From: Halomonas smyrnensis AAD6
Lineage (GTDB): Bacteria > Pseudomonadota > Gammaproteobacteria > Pseudomonadales > Halomonadaceae
DNA: 37,465 nt
Reading direction: 5' to 3'
Assembly: GCF_000265245.1 (NCBI RefSeq)
Contig: NZ_AJKS02000017.1
Location: 24,496-61,960, forward strand
Every line of letters begins with the position of its first letter. Within the stretch, counting starts at the first letter, position 1. A program made the translations under genes and the position numbers. Of the stretch, positions 16,201-23,272 are shown piece by piece. The notes under the pieces were generated by a model. The model was not told the origin of the DNA. It searched no databases and was given only the letters and a program-made list of their open reading frames with translations.

Positions 16201-17028
16201 TCAGAGGGCGCGCAGGCGTTCCAGCTGCTCGCGCACGAAGCCCGTGAGCTCGGGGGCTTGCAGTGGGTATTCGATGGCCCGGGGCACGCCACGAGGGAAA
16301 TGCGACATCAGCTGCTGCCAGGCCTGCATCTCGGCAAGATCCGGCACGCTGGCATGGGGACGCCCCTGCTCGAAGACGATCCCCTTGCAGTGGACGTAGG
16401 CGACGAAGCGTCCCAGCCGGTCGGCGGCCAGGACAGGATCGTCGCCGGTCCAGTGCCAGTTGCCGATGTCGAAGGTCATGTGGAGCGGGCAGCCGGCGCC
16501 TGCGGCATCTTCCAGGCAGGCCAGCAGCGGGGCGACGATGCCGCCATCGCGGGTCTGATCGTTTTCCACCATGACCCAGGCGACCGGGCTGTCGGCGATC
16601 AGCGCCGACAGGCGCTGCCAGGTGTCGGTTGTGGTGCCGGTATAGCGGCCCAGCGACAGCTTGATCGCCACGGCGCCAAGGGCCGCGGCCTCGTCCAGCC
16701 GTGCCGGCAGGCTCGGCGAGAGCATATCGCCCGACCAGAGCTCGTCGGCGGCAGAATAGACCACGGTCAGCCCATGTTCGTTGCAGGCGCGCCCCAGCGC
16801 GTCGAAGTCATCGAAGTCTTCCGGAAGCAGCTCTCGTCGGATCTCGACGCCGTCGGCACCAGCGTCACTCAGGCAGGGCAGCATGGCGGCCTGCCCCTGC
16901 TCGGCGATCATGCGATGGCCGAAGGCCGAGGTGGCTACCAGCACGGATGGCATGTCGGGATGTGCCCGAAAGGCGGATGGTAACGTTCCCATCCTCGGGT
17001 GAGCAGTGGGTGCGGGGGAGTCGGTCAC
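16201..17028 (-). CDS. kguE: KguE-like TIM-barrel sugar-phosphate isomerase/epimerase
   Basis: A 275-residue AP-endonuclease-2-type TIM barrel, the fold of xylose isomerase-like epimerases. The core begins VLVATSAFG and continues GADGVEIRRELL, AIKLSLGRY, VMVENDQT, HMTFDIGNWHW and YVHCKG, showing the Glu/Asp/His metal ligands of the family. This matches KguE, the first gene of the Pseudomonas kgu operon, whose exact reaction is not settled. The GTG at 17028 has AAGGAG well spaced upstream, but the conserved domain starts only near Met26 (16953), and an operator-like dyad lies inside the first 25 codons. The real start could therefore be 16953. It follows the PtxS-like gene by 19 bases on the annotated start. 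Confidence 0.8.
   Translation of the reverse strand: MTDSPAPTAHPRMGTLPSAFRAHPDMPSVLVATSAFGHRMIAEQGQAAMLPCLSDAGADGVEIRRELLPEDFDDFDALGRACNEHGLTVVYSAADELWSGDMLSPSLPARLDEAAALGAVAIKLSLGRYTGTTTDTWQRLSALIADSPVAWVMVENDQTRDGGIVAPLLACLEDAAGAGCPLHMTFDIGNWHWTGDDPVLAADRLGRFVAYVHCKGIVFEQGRPHASVPDLAEMQAWQQLMSHFPRGVPRAIEYPLQAPELTGFVREQLERLRAL
16978..16991. promoter_or_regulatory. Second PtxS-like operator, at the 5' end of kguE
   Basis: TGGTAACGTTCCCA, a 14-base dyad differing at one position from the perfect palindrome at 18087-18100. It lies in codons 13-17 of the annotated kguE, or 25 bases before the alternative start at 16953. Two such sites, one per 5' end, match the arrangement known for PtxS in Pseudomonas, which binds 14-bp palindromes before ptxS and kguE, although the base sequence differs. 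Confidence 0.65.
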
Positions 17029-17047
17029 GTGGAAGGTCTCCTTGGTG

Positions 17048-18067
17048 TCAGCGGCGGGTCGAGCCGCGGGCGATCAGGGTCGGCGAGAAACGCACCTGCC
17101 GAGGCGGGCGCCGGGTATCGGTCAGGCGCTCCAGCAGGCTGTCCATGGCGGCCCGGCCGATCGCCTCGGTGGGCTGGGCGAGGGTGGTGATGCCGGGGCC
17201 GACCAGGCCGCACCAGTCGAGTTCGTCGATGCCCATCAGGCCGGTGGTGCCGAGGGTGTCGCCGCGGGCCTGCAGCACGCGCATGACCGCCAGGGTGACG
17301 TTGCCGTTGGCGCACAACAGGGCCCTGGGGGCGGTGGCCGGGCGGTCGAGGAAGTCGGCGATGGCGTGCTCCAGGGCCGGGGTGTCGTCGAGCGGCAGGC
17401 AGCAGGCATCACCCGTCAGCCCTTCGGCGTCGAGCCGCGCGCGGAAGCGCTCCAGGCGGCGCTGGCGCGAGCTGGCCCGTTCCGGCGGCTCGCTGACGTA
17501 CAGCAGCTCGCCGTAGCCCTGGCCGTGCAGGTGGTCCAGGGCCGCGTCGATGGCACGGTCGTTGTCGAGCCCGACCATGTCCGCCTCGAGCTCGCCCAGC
17601 GAGCGGTCGAGCAGCACCAGCGGCGTGTCCCGATCGGCCAGGGCCGCGAGCTCCTCGCCGGGGTGGCCGGCGACGTTGAGCACCAGCCCTTCGACACGGT
17701 ATGACGCCAGCAGCGCCAGATGATCGCGCTCCTGAACGGGGTCGTTGTCGGTATTGCAGACCATCAGCGAGAAGCCGTGGGCGCGACAGGCCTGCTCGAT
17801 TCCGTGCATCACCGCCACCGAGAAGGGGTTGCGGATGTCGGCGACCAGCATGCCGATCAGCCCCGACTGCCCGCCCTTGAGCCCGCGCGCGATCCGGTTG
17901 GGCCGATAGCCGAGCCGGCCGGCGCTGGCGGCGATGCGCCGCTGCAGGTCGGGCGACAGCCGGCTGCGCTCATCGCCGAAATAGCGGGAGACGCTGGTCT
18001 TGGAGACGCCGGCGTCGCGGGCGACTTCCAGGATGGTGGCGCCGGTTCGGCGTGTTGGAGCGGTCAT
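17048..18067 (-). CDS. ptxS: PtxS-like LacI-family repressor of the kgu genes
   Basis: A 339-residue LacI-family regulator. The HTH is at about residues 11-30 (TILEVARDAGVSKTSVSRYF), followed by a hinge YRPNRIARGLKGG and an effector domain starting LIGMLVADIRNPFSVAVMHG. The segments SVAVMHGIEQACRAHGFSLMVCNTDND resemble PtxS and GntR regulators of gluconate and 2-ketogluconate genes. In Pseudomonas PtxS represses itself and kguEKTD and releases DNA with 2-ketogluconate. A perfect 14-bp palindrome sits 20 bases before its ATG and a near copy lies at the start of kguE, supporting autoregulation and control of kguEKD. It is the first gene of that unit, with kguE beginning 19 bases downstream. The Shine-Dalgarno sequence is weak. 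Confidence 0.82.
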   Translation of the reverse strand: MTAPTRRTGATILEVARDAGVSKTSVSRYFGDERSRLSPDLQRRIAASAGRLGYRPNRIARGLKGGQSGLIGMLVADIRNPFSVAVMHGIEQACRAHGFSLMVCNTDNDPVQERDHLALLASYRVEGLVLNVAGHPGEELAALADRDTPLVLLDRSLGELEADMVGLDNDRAIDAALDHLHGQGYGELLYVSEPPERASSRQRRLERFRARLDAEGLTGDACCLPLDDTPALEHAIADFLDRPATAPRALLCANGNVTLAVMRVLQARGDTLGTTGLMGIDELDWCGLVGPGITTLAQPTEAIGRAAMDSLLERLTDTRRPPRQVRFSPTLIARGSTRR

Positions 18068-18086
18068 GAAGAGGCACCAGGAAAAA

Positions 18087-18100
18087 TGGGAACGTTCCCA
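18087..18100. promoter_or_regulatory. Perfect 14-bp operator palindrome upstream of the PtxS-like gene
   Basis: TGGGAACGTTCCCA is a perfect palindrome with the central CpG typical of LacI-family operators. It lies immediately downstream of the predicted -10, where a bound repressor would block transcription. A one-mismatch copy is at 16978-16991; I found no other copy by eye in the window. Confidence 0.75.
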
Positions 18101-18130
18101 ACGTTAGTGGCAGGCCTCGTGACATGACAA
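18101..18130 (-). promoter_or_regulatory. Predicted promoter of the ptxS-kguEKD unit
   Basis: On the minus strand TTGTCA (plus 18125-18130) and TAACGT (plus 18101-18106) are separated by 18 bases. The -10 abuts the operator palindrome at 18087-18100. The -35 matches five of six consensus bases; the -10 is poor. Confidence 0.45.
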
Positions 18131-18166
18131 GTCCGACGCGATTAGACCATGGTAGAGAGGTGCGTC

Positions 18167-18853
18167 TCAGGCCCGCGACAGCGAGCGCTGGCGGTCGTGT
18201 TCCAGGCGGGCGATCACGGTGGGCAGCTGGAACATGCTGGTGATCATGATGGCGCCCTCCGGCGTCTCTTCGGCGTCGGGGAAGCGGTTGAGATGGATCA
18301 CCGTCATGCCGGCGTTCAGCGCCGCCTGGACGCCGACCAGGGCGTCATCGATGGCCACGCAGTCCTCGGGGGCGTAGCCCAGCATGGCACCGGCGTGGCG
18401 ATACAGGCAGGGGTCGGGCTTCCAGCACTGCGCCTCGTAGGCGCTGAACAGGTGATCGCCGAAAACCGGCTCGAGATTGGTGGCCAGCAGCGAGGTGCGG
18501 ATCTTGTTGATCGGCCCGTTGGAGACCACGCCCATGGGGTGGCCGGACAGGGCGACCAGCGCCTCGGCGGCGCCGGTGATCGGCAACAGGTCGGTGGCCA
18601 GGCGGCGGTTGAGGTTGGCGCGCATGTCGCGCTCCAGCACCTCGAGGCGGTCCGGGTCGACGGCGCCGTGGCGGCTCTCCAGTTCGGCGACGATATGACG
18701 GAAGCGGGCGCCGCGGAACTCGCCGACGTAGTCGCTGGCCTGGAAGGGCAGGCCGGCGGCGGTCAGGCTGGTTTCCATCTCGGCAGCGAGCAGGGGCTCG
18801 CTGTCGACCAGGGTGCCATCGCAATCGAAGAGTAGGCAGAGGGGGCGGGCCAT
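18167..18853 (-). CDS. HAD-superfamily (subfamily IA) sugar-phosphate phosphatase, YieH-like, copy 2
   Basis: A 228-residue HAD phosphatase with motifs FDCDGTLVDSE (Asp10, Asp12), VVSNGP (Ser111), WKPDP (Lys145) and AIDDALVG (Asp169/170). Over the first 170 residues it aligns without gaps to the HAD protein at 9211-9870 with about half the positions identical, including LFSAY before WKPDP and HLNRFP near the end. It lies upstream of the PtxS-like gene on the same strand, separated by the operator/promoter region, so it is probably its own unit. The ATG at 18853 is preferred; a GTG directly before it (18856) is also compatible with the GAGG site. YieH-type activity on 6-phosphogluconate would fit the island but is inferred. 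Confidence 0.8.
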   Translation of the reverse strand: MARPLCLLFDCDGTLVDSEPLLAAEMETSLTAAGLPFQASDYVGEFRGARFRHIVAELESRHGAVDPDRLEVLERDMRANLNRRLATDLLPITGAAEALVALSGHPMGVVSNGPINKIRTSLLATNLEPVFGDHLFSAYEAQCWKPDPCLYRHAGAMLGYAPEDCVAIDDALVGVQAALNAGMTVIHLNRFPDAEETPEGAIMITSMFQLPTVIARLEHDRQRSLSRA

Positions 18854-19004
18854 CACCGGTAACCTCGCGGGCGTGTCATTCGGCTTTAACGCTATTGTGT
18901 CATATCGGCAGCGTACACCTTTAGTTTAAGACCATTTCCGCGACTTTGTGAACAGTGTTTTTCAATTCAATCTTTGCTGCACATTCGTCCCGTAGCGGGC
19001 GGAA

Positions 19005-20036
19005 TCAGCCCGGCGCCATCACCAGCATCGCCGCCCCGGCCAGATAGCAGCCGGCGATGGCCAGGCTCTCGAAGCCGATGCGGCCGGGCCCCAGGCGCTC
19101 GCGATGGATCATGCCGACCATCAGGATGGCGGTCATCAGCAGCGAGATCGCCACCCACAGCGCCACGCCGTCGGGCATGGCGTGGTAGATCGAGCCGCCG
19201 CGGTAGGCCATGTCCGAGGCGGCCACGAACAGGGTGTCGAAGGCGTTGCCGCCGATGATGCCGGCCACGGCCAGGGTCAGCGCGCCGCGGCGCACCGCCG
19301 CCACCGAGGTGACCAGTTCGGGCAGCGAGGTGACCACCGCGGTCATCAACACGCCCACCACCGACTGGCCGAGGCCGGTGTCCTCGGCGATCACCGAGGC
19401 CACGCCCTCCAGCAGCCAGCCGCTGGCGCCGAGCACCAGCGCCAGCCCCGCGAAGCTCAGCCATAGCCGCCGCGCCGAGCGGGTCTGCGCCTGATCGTCC
19501 GGCACGTCCGGCGTGGTCTCCCGGGTCTGGGCCGGCTGCCACATGGGGCGAGTCCGGGTGCGATCGGCCAGCCGCAGCCCGAACAGGTAGCCGATCACGA
19601 TCAGCGGCGTGATCGGATGCACCTGCCACAGCGTCCACTCCGGGGCGAAGCGGCCCACCAGTACCAGCGCCAGCAGGCACAGCAGCAGGCCGCCCTGCAT
19701 CAGGTTGCCGATGGAGGCGGCGGCATGCTCCAGGTTGGCGCGGCGGTGGGTCAGGTCGGCGATGGTCAGGAACAGCGTCTGCACGGCGATGCCGCCCAGG
19801 GCGTTGCTCATCGCCAGGGTGGGGCGATCGGCCAGCGCCGCCGAGACCGATAGCACCAGCCCCGACAGCGAGGTGGCCATGCCCAGCAGCACGGCGCCGG
19901 CGATGGCCTCGCCGAGGCCGGTACGGTCGGCCAGGTCGTCGACGATGTGCGTCAGCCGCGTGCCGGCCACGCCGATCACCAGGGTGCAGCCGAGAAACAG
20001 GACGACGGCGCTGCCGAGGGTCAGATCTGCCAGCAA
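19005..20036 (-). CDS. CaCA-superfamily Na+/Ca2+-exchanger-like membrane protein
   Basis: A 343-residue inner-membrane protein with ten or so hydrophobic segments and the two inverted alpha-repeats of cation/Ca2+ exchangers. The second repeat is canonical: TSLPELVTS with Glu240, then GGNAFDTLF. The first repeat reads TSLSGLVLS (about 55-63), where family members such as YrbG have TSLPEL, so the ion-binding Glu is Gly, although SNALGG follows as expected. A polar loop (about 165-190) separates the halves. Ion specificity may thus differ from ordinary Na+/Ca2+ exchange. The start is a TTG at 20036 with GAGGG nine bases upstream; no in-frame ATG fits better. It is monocistronic and divergent from the DUF4235 gene. 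Confidence 0.82.
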   Translation of the reverse strand: MLADLTLGSAVVLFLGCTLVIGVAGTRLTHIVDDLADRTGLGEAIAGAVLLGMATSLSGLVLSVSAALADRPTLAMSNALGGIAVQTLFLTIADLTHRRANLEHAAASIGNLMQGGLLLCLLALVLVGRFAPEWTLWQVHPITPLIVIGYLFGLRLADRTRTRPMWQPAQTRETTPDVPDDQAQTRSARRLWLSFAGLALVLGASGWLLEGVASVIAEDTGLGQSVVGVLMTAVVTSLPELVTSVAAVRRGALTLAVAGIIGGNAFDTLFVAASDMAYRGGSIYHAMPDGVALWVAISLLMTAILMVGMIHRERLGPGRIGFESLAIAGCYLAGAAMLVMAPG

Positions 20037-20239
20037 GGAAAGGCCCTCGTCGTGGGGGATGGTGTCCGGGGCCGTCGCGACGCCGGTCGCCGGGTGCCTG
20101 GCGGCGGTGGGCTGAGGGTGTCGGGCATGTCGGCTCCTGCCGAGAGGGGTGGGCTATGCTGGCGTCGCCCTGCCATGATACTCAGGAGGGGCGGCACGGG
20201 ACCGCTAGTCCACAGCGTACCACCGGAGGCAGTCAAGTC

Positions 20240-20527
20240 ATGAAACGGAAAATGCTCTGGTCGATGGCCGGCTACACGGCCGTCATCGGCGCCAGCCTGT
20301 TGACCCGGCACACCGCCAGGGAGGCCTACCGCAAGACGGCCGGCGCGGCCCCGCCGGAGAATCCGGGGCGTCGCGACACGCACTGGCGGGAGGCCCTGGC
20401 CTGGGGCATGGCGAGCGGCGCCCTGGTCGGGATGGCCCGGGTGGTCGGCAACCGCCTGGGCGATGAGGAGCGCCGCCGTGGCGAGCGTCGTCGTCCCCGG
20501 CGCGCCCTGGAGCACCTGAAGGACTAG
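20240..20527 (+). CDS. DUF4235 small membrane protein
   Basis: A 95-residue protein with two hydrophobic stretches (about 8-22 and 55-68) and the family core PPENPGRRDTHWREALAWGMASGALVGMARVV, characteristic of DUF4235. The C-terminus is strongly basic (EERRRGERRRPRRALEHLKD) and probably cytoplasmic. No function is established for the family, which is common in actinobacteria and halomonads. GGAGG about eleven bases before the ATG supports the start. It stands alone and is followed at once by a strong terminator hairpin. Confidence 0.8.
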   Translation: MKRKMLWSMAGYTAVIGASLLTRHTAREAYRKTAGAAPPENPGRRDTHWREALAWGMASGALVGMARVVGNRLGDEERRRGERRRPRRALEHLKD

Positions 20528-20531
20528 CCTG

Positions 20532-20555
20532 GGGGCCCCGGTGAGTCGGGGCCCC
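20532..20555 (+). terminator. Terminator hairpin after the DUF4235 gene
   Basis: GGGGCCCCG (20532-20540) and CGGGGCCCC (20547-20555) form a 9-bp stem with a 6-base loop, starting four bases past the stop codon. No T-run follows. Confidence 0.6.
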
Positions 20556-20712
20556 GGCGACGGGCAGGCGCGACGCCGTTGATCTCGACGTTGTCCTCGC
20601 CCCGCTGGGGCCGGATGCCGGCTCCGGTCTCGCCGGGCGGCGCCCTGTTAGCGAGCCGCGTGTCGAAGGATGTCGCTCGCTCGACCCGCGCCGTTCACGG
20701 GGCGGAAACGAG
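20556..20712. other. Non-coding gap, nothing recognised
   Basis: Between the two terminator hairpins there is GC-rich sequence with open frames on both strands but no ribosome-binding site, family motif or convincing promoter. I see no gene here. Confidence 0.5.
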
Positions 20713-20740
20713 CCGGCCCCGCCTGGTCAGGCGGGGCCGG
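20713..20740 (-). terminator. Terminator hairpin after the AGCS symporter gene
   Basis: A perfect 12-bp stem (20713-20724 with 20729-20740, loop GGTC), about 40 bases past the symporter stop. On the minus strand it is followed by CTCGTTTCC, a modest T-rich exit. Confidence 0.7.
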
Positions 20741-20779
20741 AGGGCTACCGGGAAGCCGGCAGGCGGGTGCCGCGGGGCA

Positions 20780-22252
20780 TTATTCCCTGGCGCCGGCCGG
20801 GGTGTTGCCGAGCGCCCGGTGGGCGCGCTCGAGGTCTTCGGGTTCGAGCTCCCAGGACTTGGGATCCAGGTCCATCTCCGGGTGATCCTTGGCGTTGAAC
20901 ACCGGCTGCTCGATGCCATTGCGCATCTGGCCGTCGAAGTCGCGCAGGATGCGCAGGCCCGGCTTGAACAGCATGATCAGGGCGATCAGGTTGGCCACCG
21001 CCAGCAGGCCCATGGTCACGTCGGCGAAGCCGAACGCGGTGCCCAGGTCGGTGGTGGCGCCCCAGCAGACCAGCAGCACGATGGTCACGCGGAAGGCATT
21101 GAACAGGCCCTGATTGCGGCGGCTGAAGAAGTTCAGGCTGTTCTCGCCCAGATAGTAGTTGTAGAGGATGGTGCTGAAGGCGAACAGCAGCAGCGCGATG
21201 CTGACGAAGGTGCGGCCCCATTCGCCGACGTGGTCGGCCAGGGCGGCCTGGGTCAGGGCGATGCCCGCCACGTCGACGCCGGCGCCCGTTTCATAGACGC
21301 CGCTCAGCAGGATCACGAAGGCGGTGGCGGAGCAGATGATCACGGTGTCGATGAACACCGAGAAGGCCTGCACGATGCCCTGGTTGGCCGGGTGCGGCAC
21401 GTAGGCCACGGCCGCCACGTTGGGCGCGCTGCCGAGGCCGGCCTCATTGGAGAACAGGCCGCGCTTGAGGCCCATCATGATGGCCGCGCCGATGCCGCCG
21501 CCGACGGCCGGCTCGAGGCCGAAGGCGCTCTTCACGATCAGCGCGATCACGTCGGGGATCTGGGTGATGTTCAGGGCCAGCACCACCAGCGCGATCAGCA
21601 GATAGCCGCCGGCCATGATCGGCACCAGGAACTCGGAGATGCGGGCGATGCGCTTGATGCCGCCGAAGATGATCAGGCCAACGAGCAGCGCCAGGCCGAG
21701 ACCGCTGTAGAGCACCGGCACGCCGAAGGCATCGCCGAAGGAGGTGGCCACGGAATAGGACTGCAGGGCGGTGAAGGCGAAGCCGAAGGTCACCAGCAGC
21801 AGCGCCGAGTAGATGCCGGCCAGCCAGTTCCACCGGCGGCCGAGGCCGCGGGAGATGTAGTAGGCCGGGCCGCCGCGATAGGTGCCGTCGCCCTCGGCGG
21901 TCTTGTAGGTCTGCGCCAGGGTGCACTCGAGGAAGCTGGTGGCCATCCCCATCAGGCCGACGACCCACATCCAGAACACCGCGCCGGGGCCGCCCAGGGT
22001 GATGGCCACGGCGACGCCGGCGATGTTGCCGCCGCCGACCCGGCCGGCCACCGACAGCACCAGCGCCTGGAAGGAGCTCAGGTGGCCGTGCTTGTCCTTC
22101 TTGAAGGCCTGGCTGGCGCCCAGGATGCGGAACATGCGGCCGAAGTAGCGGAACTGCACGAAGCGCGAGGCCACGGTGAAGCCGATGCCCACGGCGATCA
22201 GCAGCACGATCAGGACCTTGCCCCATAGCAGGTCGTTGAGGAAAGCCAACAT
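20780..22252 (-). CDS. AGCS-family sodium:alanine/glycine symporter
   Basis: A 490-residue inner-membrane Na+-coupled amino-acid importer of the alanine/glycine:cation symporter family. Characteristic stretches are SVAGRVGGGNIAGVAVAI (near residues 67-84), GTYRGGPAYYISRGLG (123-138), and KRGLFSNEAGLGSAPNVAAV (about 263-282), with some eleven hydrophobic segments and an acidic cytoplasmic tail of about 50 residues. Alanine, glycine or serine are the usual substrates. AAGGAGA sets the ATG at 22252. It is divergent from an HTH regulator across a 162-base gap packed with GCACC half-sites, so that regulator probably controls it. The gene ends at a strong terminator. Confidence 0.93.
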   Translation of the reverse strand: MLAFLNDLLWGKVLIVLLIAVGIGFTVASRFVQFRYFGRMFRILGASQAFKKDKHGHLSSFQALVLSVAGRVGGGNIAGVAVAITLGGPGAVFWMWVVGLMGMATSFLECTLAQTYKTAEGDGTYRGGPAYYISRGLGRRWNWLAGIYSALLLVTFGFAFTALQSYSVATSFGDAFGVPVLYSGLGLALLVGLIIFGGIKRIARISEFLVPIMAGGYLLIALVVLALNITQIPDVIALIVKSAFGLEPAVGGGIGAAIMMGLKRGLFSNEAGLGSAPNVAAVAYVPHPANQGIVQAFSVFIDTVIICSATAFVILLSGVYETGAGVDVAGIALTQAALADHVGEWGRTFVSIALLLFAFSTILYNYYLGENSLNFFSRRNQGLFNAFRVTIVLLVCWGATTDLGTAFGFADVTMGLLAVANLIALIMLFKPGLRILRDFDGQMRNGIEQPVFNAKDHPEMDLDPKSWELEPEDLERAHRALGNTPAGARE

Positions 22253-22281
22253 CGAGAAGTCTCCTTTTTGGCATTATTCGC

Positions 22282-22379
22282 GGTGCGTGGGATTTAAGCA
22301 GGCTCAAAGCGCGATGGGATTTGACGCTATGGTGCGCCCTGGCGCACCATGCGCCGCACCCAGTGCACCAGGCTGCACC
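22282..22379. promoter_or_regulatory. Cluster of GCACC/GGTGC half-sites between symporter and HTH regulator
   Basis: GGTGC occurs at 22282-22286 and 22331-22335, and GCACC at 22344-22348, 22356-22360, 22365-22369 and 22375-22379. Two of them form a perfect 10+2+10 dyad, ATGGTGCGCC-CT-GGCGCACCAT (22329-22350). The spacing of the last four starts is 12, 9 and 10 bases, about one helical turn, as expected for cooperative binding on one DNA face. The array lies in the divergent promoter region. A possible plus-strand -35, TTGACG, is at 22321-22326. Confidence 0.6.
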
Positions 22380-22414
22380 ATTTCGGGGCGAGCGCCTCAG
22401 AGGAACCCACCGAC

Positions 22415-23230
22415 ATGCATGACGACTTCGCGGCCAACCTCCGGCTGCTGTGCAGCTACTACCGCTCCATCGCCGAAGTGTGCCGTCGGCTCGACATCAA
22501 CCGGGCGCAGTTCAACCGCTACCTCAGCGGCCGCTACAAGCCCGCCAACAACACCATGCGCCGCATCTGCGACTTCTTCGGCGTCGAGGTGCACGAAATC
22601 CTGCTGCCCCACGACGAGTTCCGCTCGCTGGTGCGGCTGCAGCCGACGCCGGACGGCGAGGCGCCCGAGCGAGCGCCGTCGCTGGGGCTGCCCGCCGCGC
22701 TGCTCGAGCAGGGGCGTCAGGGCATGTCGCGCTATCTCGGCTGCTACCACGAGTATTACCTGGCCATGTCGCGGCCCGGCCAGGTGCTGTGCACCCTGGT
22801 CTGCCTCGAGCGGCGCGGCGAGGACGTGCTCTACCAGCGCACCGAACGCATGCCGCCCCGCGCCGGCGGTCGCCACTGGCACAACCGCTACCAGGGCGTG
22901 GCGCTGCTGCTGACCGATCGCCTGTTCCTGGCCGACCACGAGTCGCTCAACGGCCACGAGATGACCCAGACCATCCTCTTCCCCAGCTTCAAGAGTCACG
23001 TCTCGCGTCTCAGCGGGCTCAAGCTGGGCGTGGCCGACAGCAGCGAGCGCATGCCCTGCGGCGTGCGGGTGGTCTACGAGCGCATCGCCGACACGGTCAC
23101 CCCGCGCCAGGCGCTGGCGCAGTGCGGCCTCTATGACCTGGACGACCCGGCCCTCGACCCCGATATCGTGGCGGCGATCCATAACGATATCGGCCCCGGA
23201 GAGTGGCACTTCCGGGCGCGCTATCTCTAG
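22415..23230 (+). CDS. HTH transcriptional regulator divergent from the AGCS symporter
   Basis: A 271-residue protein with an N-terminal Cro/C1-like helix-turn-helix (about residues 17-45, SIAEVCRRLDINRAQFNRYLSG, then YKPANNTMRRICDFFGVE). The remaining 200 residues form a domain I cannot name, with several Tyr/His-rich stretches (YLGCYHEYYLAMSRPGQ) and RHWHNRYQGVALLL; it may sense a ligand. The ATG at 22415 has AGAGGA ten bases upstream. An in-frame ATG at 22349 would place the operator array inside the gene and is disfavoured. It probably regulates the divergent symporter and itself. Confidence 0.72.
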   Translation: MHDDFAANLRLLCSYYRSIAEVCRRLDINRAQFNRYLSGRYKPANNTMRRICDFFGVEVHEILLPHDEFRSLVRLQPTPDGEAPERAPSLGLPAALLEQGRQGMSRYLGCYHEYYLAMSRPGQVLCTLVCLERRGEDVLYQRTERMPPRAGGRHWHNRYQGVALLLTDRLFLADHESLNGHEMTQTILFPSFKSHVSRLSGLKLGVADSSERMPCGVRVVYERIADTVTPRQALAQCGLYDLDDPALDPDIVAAIHNDIGPGEWHFRARYL

Positions 23231-23272
23231 GCAGACACGTCAGGGTGAGGCCGAGACCGGCGGTCGCGCGTC

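Noticed and set aside
20579..22228. A 549-codon plus-strand open frame opposite the AGCS symporter
   Set aside because: It is antisense to a clear transporter gene, with His/Gln/Asp-rich low-complexity translation and no ribosome-binding site.
22349..22414. Upstream ATG extension of the HTH regulator by 22 codons
   Set aside because: The extension (MRRTQCTRLHHFG...) is encoded by the GCACC operator array and has no Shine-Dalgarno site; the ATG at 22415 has one and begins the conserved domain.
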